Origin: Desulfobacula sp.
Lineage (GTDB): Bacteria > Desulfobacterota > Desulfobacteria > Desulfobacterales > Desulfobacteraceae
Direction: 5' to 3'
Length of the DNA: 5,246 nt
NCBI GenBank assembly: GCA_027858355.1
Contig: JAQICW010000165.1
Coordinates: 1-5,246 of the forward strand
Part shown: positions 1 to 4,719 of the stretch, piece by piece
Layout of the letters: every line of letters starts with the position of its first letter
Numbering within the stretch: the first letter of the stretch is position 1
Translations under genes and position numbers: made by a program
The notes under the pieces: generated by a model
Seen by the model: the letters and a program-made list of their open reading frames with translations, nothing else
Told to the model about the DNA's origin: nothing
Databases searched by the model: none

Positions 1-305
1 ATTATTTTTTCGTTGGAGAGTTTTTTAAAGGTTATAAAATTTTCATTTATTTTATTTTTCTTCTCTAATAAGAGCATTTGTAAATTATATTCTTCCTCTT
101 GAATTCTATCCAATTTTAATTCAAGAAAAAAAGTAGCGTTGAAAAAAAGTAGCGTTGAAAAATCTTTTGTCTTCAAATTAATCTTTGACTGCTCAATCAA
201 AGACTCATATTTTTTTTCAAAACGTTTTTTCTGTTTTTCTATGCTTTTTATCCGTTCCATTATTTTTATTATCGCTTTCTCAGAATTGAGTTTCTCATTA
301 TCAAG
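1..305 (-). pseudogene. Continuation of the wzz-like gene beyond the in-frame stop, running off the window
   Basis: Reading on from the TAA at 306-308 in the same frame gives 101 sense codons with no stop down to position 3. The translation begins LDNEKLNSEKAI, is rich in Lys, Glu, Ile and Leu as expected for the Wzz periplasmic coiled coil, and contains KTKDFSTLLFFNATFFLEL. That segment resembles the LLYSNTIQQN-like segment of Wzz proteins, from memory of the family and not from an alignment. The second membrane segment would lie outside the window. An in-frame ATG at 258-260 has no Shine-Dalgarno, so independent translation is unlikely. A sequencing error at 306-308 or stop readthrough would turn this and the upstream part into one intact gene. 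Confidence 0.7.
126..157. repeat. Exact 16-bp tandem duplication inside the wzz-like reading frame
   Basis: The unit AAAAAAAGTAGCGTTG occurs at 126-141 and again at 142-157, followed by five more A residues. Because 16 is not a multiple of three, each gain or loss of one unit changes the reading frame of the wzz continuation. Reading the minus strand by hand, a one-copy allele meets TAA just after the repeat and a three-copy allele meets TGA, whereas the present two-copy state stays open. Confidence 0.9.
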
Positions 306-899
306 TTATTCTATCTCCTTTAAAAGATAATTTATTTGATCAGTTTTATCTACCAAAACTATCCTCAGCTGATTTTTATAATTATTTATTTGTATGTCTA
401 TCTCAGAAATTTTTAACGTTTGCTGCTCTTTAAAATCATTGATTTTAGGCTGAAAATATTCATTCAAAGAAACTACAAGAGAATTTAAGATTGCAATACC
501 TTGATCTGGTTTATAACAATAATATTCTACTCTAATATTATTTGTCATCTTAGCAGTCGTCGCTTTAAAAAATAGACCTCCTTTATATAGATTTTTCCTA
601 TATAATTTCATATTATCTATTATTTGATCATGCAACTGTTTTGATCCTATCACAGTTTTGATATCTGTTGATAAAGCAATGGCAACCCATTCTGACGAGT
701 CATTTTGTTTCAATTCAATTGGTTTTATAATCATTGAACATTTATAAATTTCCGGCACAGAAAACACATAGATCGCTGTTGAAATTATGGCCAGGAGAAT
801 GACACCGATAATAAAGACTTTCCACCTCCAAATCACAAACAAAATATCCATGAGCTCAATTTCATTTTTGTATTCAATTTTTACTTCGTTGTCAGCCAT
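306..899 (-). CDS. Wzz/chain-length determinant protein, N-terminal part, cut by an in-frame stop
   Basis: The 197-residue product starts like a Wzz-domain (polysaccharide co-polymerase) protein: a polar stretch ending in an EIELMDILFVIWRW motif, one membrane segment at about residues 28-48, a VPEIYKCSMIIKP strand at the start of the periplasmic region, then the beginning of a coiled coil (about 155-197). Such inner-membrane proteins set the length of O-antigen or exopolysaccharide chains. The ATG at 897-899 has a strong Shine-Dalgarno run (GGGAGGGAG, 902-910). The gene lies 114 bp downstream of an EPS-type MarR regulator on the same strand and is probably co-transcribed with it. Known family members have some 300-370 residues plus a second membrane segment near the C-terminus, so this product is truncated: a TAA at 306-308 ends it in the coiled coil, while the same frame stays open below. 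A CAA-to-TAA change (Gln to stop) would explain it. Family call fairly sure; whether it functions is doubtful. Confidence 0.8.
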   Translation of the reverse strand: MADNEVKIEYKNEIELMDILFVIWRWKVFIIGVILLAIISTAIYVFSVPEIYKCSMIIKPIELKQNDSSEWVAIALSTDIKTVIGSKQLHDQIIDNMKLYRKNLYKGGLFFKATTAKMTNNIRVEYYCYKPDQGIAILNSLVVSLNEYFQPKINDFKEQQTLKISEIDIQINNYKNQLRIVLVDKTDQINYLLKEIE

Positions 900-1013
900 A
901 ACTCCCTCCCAGCGCCTACGAAAGCATAAAGATAGCTCCGCTCTTTCGGTTACATCATCCTTGGATAATAACCAAATACGACCAATAAATTTTTAATTCA
1001 ATTACAGTAAAAC
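900..1013 (-). other. Intergenic leader between the MarR-type regulator and the wzz-like gene
   Basis: This 114-bp gap has no gene. In the minus-strand RNA it contains the 6-bp inverted repeat CGAAAG/CTTTCG (positions 943-948 and 919-924, 18-nt loop) just before the wzz Shine-Dalgarno. A weaker TTGG/CCAA repeat lies at 961-975. I compared it by eye with the c-di-GMP-I riboswitch and the ops/JUMPstart element and found neither core. No terminator is evident, which fits co-transcription. Confidence 0.4.
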
Positions 1014-1400
1014 TCAGTTTTTGTTTTTCAACGTCTCTAACAAATCAGGATCATTAAAAACTTCAGGATTGATTTTCCAAACCTGTCCAAAAAGAGATTT
1101 AATCTCCTTTTTAATCGTGTCAATTTCCCTGATTTTGATCTTTAAAAAGATTATTGTCAGGGCCGCTAACTCTTCCAATCCTAATGGAGTTAGCTGGTAT
1201 ATACAGGCTGATTTGTTTTTGGAATTTTTAAATCTTTCGACCTTGATCATCCCTTTTTGAATGAGAGCTGAGAGGCAATAATTGATTTTACCTAAACTGA
1301 CACCCATTTTTTGATTCATTTCTCTTTGGGTCAATTCGGGTTCTTGTTGCAGAAGTTTAAGCAGTTTCAACCTGATCTCTTTATCAAAAGCGGTGTTCAT
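1014..1400 (-). CDS. MarR-family EPS-associated transcriptional regulator
   Basis: This 128-residue cytoplasmic protein has a winged helix-turn-helix near its N-terminus. Residues 10-20 form helix 1 (RLKLLKLLQQE), 23-49 the helix-turn-helix (LTQREMNQKMGVSLGKINYC with a long recognition helix), and 51-70 the wing (IKVERFKNSKNK). The rest is a helical tail (about 73-105) that probably dimerises. The SLGKINYCLSALIQKG and FKNSKNK segments match my memory of the EPS-associated MarR family (TIGR04176), whose genes sit at the front of exopolysaccharide loci; here a wzz-like gene follows on the same strand. The ATG at 1398-1400 lacks a Shine-Dalgarno, but a strong promoter ends only 8 nt upstream, so the message is probably leaderless. 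The length is normal for the family. Target and effector are unknown; control of the downstream EPS genes is inferred from position. Confidence 0.85.
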   Translation of the reverse strand: MNTAFDKEIRLKLLKLLQQEPELTQREMNQKMGVSLGKINYCLSALIQKGMIKVERFKNSKNKSACIYQLTPLGLEELAALTIIFLKIKIREIDTIKKEIKSLFGQVWKINPEVFNDPDLLETLKNKN

Positions 1401-1408
1401 GGATTGAA

Positions 1409-1437
1409 CTTATATTGAATAAAAGCGATTAGGTCAA
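1409..1437 (-). promoter_or_regulatory. Sigma-70 promoter of the MarR-type regulator, probably giving a leaderless mRNA
   Basis: On the minus strand TTGACC (1432-1437) and TATAAG (1409-1414) are separated by exactly 17 bp. Each hexamer differs from the consensus at one position. Only 8 nt separate the -10 box from the ATG at 1398-1400, so transcription should start within about 0-2 nt of the start codon. Confidence 0.7.
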
Positions 1438-1454
1438 GAAAATTGTACTTTTTA

Positions 1455-1470
1455 TTACATTATTCTGTAA
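1455..1470. promoter_or_regulatory. Candidate operator: TTACA-N6-TGTAA palindrome
   Basis: A 16-bp inverted repeat with 5-bp arms lies 18 bp upstream of the -35 box of the MarR-type gene. Its size fits a MarR-dimer site, so autoregulation is possible. The arms are short and AT-rich, and such repeats arise easily by chance here. Confidence 0.25.
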
Positions 1471-1499
1471 ATTCATGACCCCTTACCTCTGGGAAAATC

Positions 1500-1538
1500 A
1501 GGTGTCACCAAAAAACTTCATTTTTTGATGAGGTGTCA
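1500..1538 (-). repeat. Hairpin flanked by two direct AGGTGTCA repeats (REP-like element or weak terminator)
   Basis: AGGTGTCA occurs at 1500-1507 and 1531-1538 on the plus strand, 31 bp apart. Between and overlapping them, the minus-strand RNA can form an 11-bp stem (TCATCAAAAAA with TTTTTTGGTGA, loop TGAAG; 1505-1531) with one G-U pair. On the plus strand the same pair would be a C-A mismatch, so the fold favours minus-strand RNA. It lies 30 bp past the stop of the OmpA-domain gene and could end that transcript, or be a relic of a REP-type palindrome. Confidence 0.4.
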
Positions 1539-1568
1539 GGAAAAAATTACAAAAAAATATTAATCCAA

Positions 1569-2417
1569 TTAAGATGTTTCAAAGCTGATTGTGATATTCA
1601 CATAGCGTTCAACTGCTTTTTGTGCAGACCTCTTGCGCGCAGTGGGAAATCTGTATTCACCAGTACTTGCCACTTTGAATACCGAGGGGGAAAGACCATG
1701 GCTGACAAGTGCATGAACCACATTTGCCGCCCGGATCGCACCCAATTCAAGATTGGAAGGAAATTGCTTTGTTTTTATGGGGTCTTCATCGGCAAAACCG
1801 TCTACCACAATCCAGACTTTATAATCCTTGATAAAGGAAGACACCTTTTTCAGGAATGGATCATATGCCTTTGGGATTACCGCACTGCCTGAAGCAAAAA
1901 GAATCGGCAGACTGGTTTTGATTTTCAAAGTTTTTGGATCAGGATTTTGATCAGAAATAACTACAAACCAATCTAAAAGCCCAGAGGTTTTCACTTGATC
2001 AATTAAATTTTCTGTTTCTTGCTCAACACTGCTGTTTTTTGTTGTTTCTAAAGGGATTGTTTTTTGAACTGGCATTCTGGATGTTATTTTTTTTAGGCAG
2101 TCTGTATAACTCTGCCGGGTCTGTTCAAGGGTATTTATTCTTAATTTTTTATATGAAACAGATTCATAAAGATGCGGGGGGACACGCGTTTCAAAGTTAT
2201 TCATCCGCGTAATTTTGAGTTCCAGCCATTCAAGGTTTTCTTTTAATTCATAAATTTCCCGGCTTGTTAATGATATGCGATCCTGGTATTCCCTGATCAG
2301 AACAATATCTTTTTCCAGGGAGGTGCCTGCGAAAGCAGGAAAAGTAAACAGGCCAGGGATCAATGCAAGACAAACCATCCATGATATTTGCCAGGCTTTG
2401 GATATACAATGTTTCAT
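1569..2417 (-). CDS. Secreted coiled-coil protein with C-terminal OmpA/MotB-like peptidoglycan-binding domain (copy 1)
   Basis: The 282-residue product has a signal peptide with probable cleavage after AFA at residue 30, a helical, coiled-coil-like stretch at about 35-115, a polar linker, and an OmpA_C-type domain at about 168-280. The domain carries the MotB-like signature DGFADEDPIKTKQFPSN followed by LELGAIRAANVV. Asp210 and Arg229 correspond to the Asp and Arg that hold diaminopimelate in OmpA-like domains. It should be a periplasmic protein gripping peptidoglycan; there is no beta-barrel and no lipobox, so it is neither classical OmpA nor Pal. It also lacks the N-terminal membrane anchor and channel helix expected of a motor MotB. 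The ATG at 2415-2417 is preceded by GGAGG (2424-2428) at 6 nt. It follows an LPP20-type lipoprotein gene after 32 bp and is probably translated from the same message. It is about 57% identical to the copy at 3128-3997 over 82 residues of the domain (hand count). Function unknown. Confidence 0.85.
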   Translation of the reverse strand: MKHCISKAWQISWMVCLALIPGLFTFPAFAGTSLEKDIVLIREYQDRISLTSREIYELKENLEWLELKITRMNNFETRVPPHLYESVSYKKLRINTLEQTRQSYTDCLKKITSRMPVQKTIPLETTKNSSVEQETENLIDQVKTSGLLDWFVVISDQNPDPKTLKIKTSLPILFASGSAVIPKAYDPFLKKVSSFIKDYKVWIVVDGFADEDPIKTKQFPSNLELGAIRAANVVHALVSHGLSPSVFKVASTGEYRFPTARKRSAQKAVERYVNITISFETS

Positions 2418-2449
2418 GACAACCCTCCAATTAGATTTATCTGGTGAGT

Positions 2450-2959
2450 TTATCGGTCAAATTGTCCAGACCAGGAGGCTGTCTCAAAATGGCTGAAATC
2501 ATTCCCAAGGCCCTGGGGCCACCAGATCATTCCATAACGGGAAAAATTAACTCGAAGCTGCATGACAGCCTGGGCAATACCATATTTCCCGTGGGTGATT
2601 TCCTTTATTTCAACGCCCCTGAGGAGTGACCGGGTACTTGTGTAGAGAAAATCCTTGTCCACAGTGCCATATCCGGCCTTGGTAAATGCCTGGACATAAA
2701 CACCCCTTAATTTTTCAACGAACTGGCGATAACCGTCTGCTATAGCTGCTCTTTCCGCCATCAATCTTGCCTGGCCCTTGGTAAGGGAGGCTTCCGGTTC
2801 TACACCCTTTCCTTTTACCGTAAATGTGACAATCCTGTTAGCATTGGAGTTACCCGGATCTTTTTCAATAACAGGGCCGGGGGAAGTTAGATAGGCATTG
2901 CAGCCGGATAAAGCAAGAAGTGATATAACCAAAAAAACTAAAAACATTGTTTTTTTCAT
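2450..2959 (-). CDS. LPP20-family outer-membrane lipoprotein (copy 1)
   Basis: This 169-residue lipoprotein precursor has the start MKKTMF, a hydrophobic core and the lipobox LSGC with Cys20 as the lipidated residue. Asn at +2 predicts Lol sorting to the outer membrane. Residues about 43-150 form an LPP20-like domain: a TFTVKGKG strand, the helix LTKGQARLMAERAAIADGYRQ, LRGVEIKE, and a closing IWWPQGLG. The family includes FlgP, but no flagellar gene is nearby. I chose the ATG at 2957-2959 because GAGG (2968-2971) lies 8 nt upstream and the signal peptide begins there; the frame extends to an ATG at 3017-3019 but that adds 20 residues unlike a signal peptide. It is about 62% identical to the protein at 4014-4565 over 109 residues (hand count). 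Its 3' neighbour is an OmpA-domain protein, a likely partner. Precise role unknown. Confidence 0.8.
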   Translation of the reverse strand: MKKTMFLVFLVISLLALSGCNAYLTSPGPVIEKDPGNSNANRIVTFTVKGKGVEPEASLTKGQARLMAERAAIADGYRQFVEKLRGVYVQAFTKAGYGTVDKDFLYTSTRSLLRGVEIKEITHGKYGIAQAVMQLRVNFSRYGMIWWPQGLGNDFSHFETASWSGQFDR

Positions 2960-3127
2960 TTTGCATACCTCTTTCATAATATTTAAAGATTCTTCATGGG
3001 GTCTGTAAACAATCGTCATTCCAAAGGAATAACTTGAACACTAACCCATATCCAAGATTAAATAAATGAATTTTTACAGGAATATCAAATGAAAACCAAG
3101 GGATAAAAATGCCGGATTAAGCCGATT
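2960..3127 (-). other. Intergenic gap between the two lipoprotein/OmpA cassettes
   Basis: This 168-bp AT-rich gap separates the upstream cassette (stop at 3128) from the downstream one (start at 2959). It is far longer than the 16 and 32 bp gaps inside the cassettes. I see no convincing promoter. There is a short ATTCC-AAA-GGAAT palindrome (3018-3030) and a CGG/CCG mini-stem just past the upstream stop, followed by five T residues, too weak to call a terminator. It may hold an internal promoter for the second cassette. Confidence 0.4.
2967..2972 (-). promoter_or_regulatory. Ribosome binding site deciding the start of LPP20 lipoprotein copy 1
   Basis: AGAGGT on the minus strand, with its GAGG 8 nt before the ATG at 2957-2959. 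It supports this start over the ATG at 3017-3019 and the one at 2975-2977, which lies upstream of this site. Confidence 0.7.
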
Positions 3128-3997
3128 TTACACCTTGCTTATGAAAAGGACAGCTATGTTGACATGACGCTGTAAATTTTTCCATTGAGATGCTTTGTGG
3201 GAATCAAATCTGTATTCCCCTGTGCTGCCGATTTTAAACACAGAGGGTTTAACCCCGTATTTGACAAGAGATTGGACAATAGCTGCAGCTCTTGATGCCC
3301 CAAGTTCAAAATTAGAGGAATACCGTTTTGTGCGGATGGGGTCTGTATCTGCATATCCGTCAATAATAATCCTCACCTCATATCCCTTAACAAGGGCTGC
3401 CAGGTTTTTAAGGAATGACTCATACCCTTTTGCAATTGCCACACTGCCGGAAGGAAATAAAATGGGCAGCCTGTTTTCCAGACAAAGGGGAGTTTCATTC
3501 GGGACAAGCTCCACCCAGTCTTCCAGACCAATGGCTATAATTTTTTTTCGAAGATTTTTTTCAAACCCGGAATTGAAGTTTTTTTTATCTGTTTTAGCTA
3601 TTTTATCTGACCTAGGCGGGATTATGGATTTTAAGAGAGTTTCATACGTTTGTTTTAATTTTTCCAATGACTTGATTTTTGATTTTTTAAATTTAATTGA
3701 ACTGTAAAACCGCTGGGGCACAAACCTGTCAAAAGCCTCCATTCTTTTTATTTTCAGGGCAAGCCAGTCCTTATCCTGTTGGATTTTTTGTATTTCTGAC
3801 TGAATAAAGGAAATTTGATCATGATAGGTCTGGATCAATGTTTTTTGTGAATTCATTTTTTGTGAATCCAAATGTATGCCTGGCTCAGCCTGATTTGCTT
3901 CTGCCTGTCTGATAAAAAGTCCTATACAAATCAGGACTGACAGGCAGATCAACATTTTTTTCAGCCCTGTCCTGGTATAACCCTGTTGTTTACCCAT
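3128..3997 (-). CDS. Secreted coiled-coil protein with C-terminal OmpA/MotB-like peptidoglycan-binding domain (copy 2)
   Basis: The 289-residue product has a signal peptide (charged start, hydrophobic MLICLSVLICIGLFI, likely cleavage near AEA at residue 34), a helical, coiled-coil-like region at about 50-126, a Lys-rich linker and an OmpA_C-type domain at about 177-287. The MotB-like signature is DGYADTDPIRTKRYSSN then FELGASRAA, with Asp217 and Arg236 at the peptidoglycan-binding positions. Expected location is the periplasm, attached to the cell wall. I chose the ATG at 3995-3997 because GGAGG (4006-4010) lies 8 nt upstream; the frame also runs up to a TTG at 4010-4012, but that overlaps the ribosome site itself. 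Only 16 bp separate it from the stop of the LPP20-type lipoprotein gene upstream, so the two are surely co-transcribed. It is a paralogue of the protein at 1569-2417, similar in both the helical and OmpA parts. Function unknown. Confidence 0.85.
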   Translation of the reverse strand: MGKQQGYTRTGLKKMLICLSVLICIGLFIRQAEANQAEPGIHLDSQKMNSQKTLIQTYHDQISFIQSEIQKIQQDKDWLALKIKRMEAFDRFVPQRFYSSIKFKKSKIKSLEKLKQTYETLLKSIIPPRSDKIAKTDKKNFNSGFEKNLRKKIIAIGLEDWVELVPNETPLCLENRLPILFPSGSVAIAKGYESFLKNLAALVKGYEVRIIIDGYADTDPIRTKRYSSNFELGASRAAAIVQSLVKYGVKPSVFKIGSTGEYRFDSHKASQWKNLQRHVNIAVLFISKV

Positions 3998-4005
3998 TAT
4001 GGATG

Positions 4006-4010
4006 CCTCC
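4006..4010 (-). promoter_or_regulatory. Ribosome binding site deciding the start of the OmpA-domain protein copy 2
   Basis: GGAGG on the minus strand, 8 nt before the ATG at 3995-3997 and within the 16-bp gap after the lipoprotein stop at 4014-4016. It rules out the nominal TTG start at 4012. Confidence 0.75.
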
Positions 4011-4013
4011 AAA

Positions 4014-4565
4014 TTATATGCCGCCGCCGGAATATGCCTGGCTCTGAAAACTTGTGCTGTTCATAGAACGATCTTCGTTAGGTATTACACCAGGTCCCAG
4101 GCCTCTGGGCCACCAGACCATATCTTTTTTTGCAAAATAAATAGTCAACTGCATGTGGGCTTCTGTTATACCATATTCAGCCTGACGAATCTCAATCATC
4201 TCAACACCCCGTAACCAGGATTGAGTTTTGGTGGTAACCATTTCCTGAGTCACAGTACCAAACCCAGCTTTCATATAGGCATCCACATATACGCCCCTCA
4301 CCTTTTCCACCAGCTGCCTGTAGCCGTCAGCCACTGCTGCACGCTCAGCCATGAGTTTGGCCGCTCCTTTGGTCAGGGCATTTTCAGGTTCCAATCCTTT
4401 ACCGATCACATCAAAAGTAACCACCTTCTGGGAACTGCCATCACCCTGATTCAACCCAAGCACTTGTCCGGGAGCTGTTACCAGGTCCTGTTTCATGGAA
4501 TTGCAACCTGCCAGGAGAATCAACAGGAACCCCAAAAGGCAAAAAGTACGCATTGCGTGTTTCAT
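4014..4565 (-). CDS. LPP20-family outer-membrane lipoprotein (copy 2)
   Basis: This 183-residue lipoprotein precursor has a hydrophobic signal sequence ending in the lipobox LAGC with Cys21. Asn at +2 predicts outer-membrane sorting. The LPP20-like domain spans about 48-157: TFDVIGKG, the helix LTKGAAKLMAERAAVADGYRQ, LRGVEMIEI, and a closing VWWPRGLG shared with copy 1. A Ser/Gly/Asn-rich tail (158-183) ends in SGGGI and differs from copy 1. The ATG at 4563-4565 has GAGG (4574-4577) 8 nt upstream; the next ATG at 4553 lacks one. It is the first gene of the four-gene minus-strand run and is divergent from the secreted-protein gene at 4720, so its promoter should lie in 4566-4719. With its neighbour at 3128-3997 it forms the upstream cassette. 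Partnership is inferred from the duplicated order; function unknown. Confidence 0.8.
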   Translation of the reverse strand: MKHAMRTFCLLGFLLILLAGCNSMKQDLVTAPGQVLGLNQGDGSSQKVVTFDVIGKGLEPENALTKGAAKLMAERAAVADGYRQLVEKVRGVYVDAYMKAGFGTVTQEMVTTKTQSWLRGVEMIEIRQAEYGITEAHMQLTIYFAKKDMVWWPRGLGPGVIPNEDRSMNSTSFQSQAYSGGGI

Positions 4566-4719
4566 TTCTATTTCCTCTTTTTTAAATGTTTGCTACCATC
4601 AACCTAGGCCAGCTCATAATTGCAATTTAATTTACAAAGCTATGCAATTTTCCGGGTTTTAATAATTTGATGAAAACTAATTTAATAAATACCAAATTTA
4701 TAAATACTGATTTTATTTT
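4566..4719. promoter_or_regulatory. Divergent intergenic region with candidate operator repeats
   Basis: This 154-bp AT-rich spacer must hold promoters for the minus-strand cassette and the plus-strand gene, though I could not pick a good -35/-10 pair for either. TGCAATTT occurs twice (4621-4628 and 4643-4650), 22 bp or about two helical turns apart. The first copy belongs to the palindrome AATTGCAATT (4618-4627), and AATTGCA/TGCAATT also forms an inverted pair. A regulator binding here could act on both directions. Confidence 0.35.

Noticed and set aside
900..960. c-di-GMP-I (GEMM) riboswitch or ops/JUMPstart element before the wzz-like gene
   Set aside because: CCGAAAGAG and GTAGGCG recall parts of these, but the GACGCAAAGCC core and the GGCGGTAG core are both absent.
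1545..1575. Terminator made of TTAAT/ATTAA followed by a T run at the end of the first OmpA-domain gene
   Set aside because: The stem is five A-T pairs overlapping the stop codon; such a stem is too weak and common in AT-rich DNA.
1533..1892. 119-codon open frame on the plus strand opposite the first OmpA-domain gene
   Set aside because: It is antisense to the conserved C-terminal domain and has no ribosome site or recognisable motif.
2960..3019. Upstream extension of the first LPP20-type gene to an ATG at 3017-3019
   Set aside because: It would put 20 non-hydrophobic residues before a normal lipoprotein signal peptide, while a good ribosome site precedes the ATG at 2957-2959.
3098..3127. 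Intrinsic terminator after the second OmpA-domain gene
   Set aside because: The stem is only three to four pairs (CGG/CCG) before a short T run, too weak to support a call.
3195..3707. 170-codon open frame on the plus strand
   Set aside because: It lies entirely opposite the OmpA-domain gene, whose signal peptide, domain signature and ribosome site are convincing; the translation shows no family features.
3998..4012. TTG start for the second OmpA-domain gene
   Set aside because: The TTG overlaps the GGAGG ribosome site that serves the ATG at 3995-3997.
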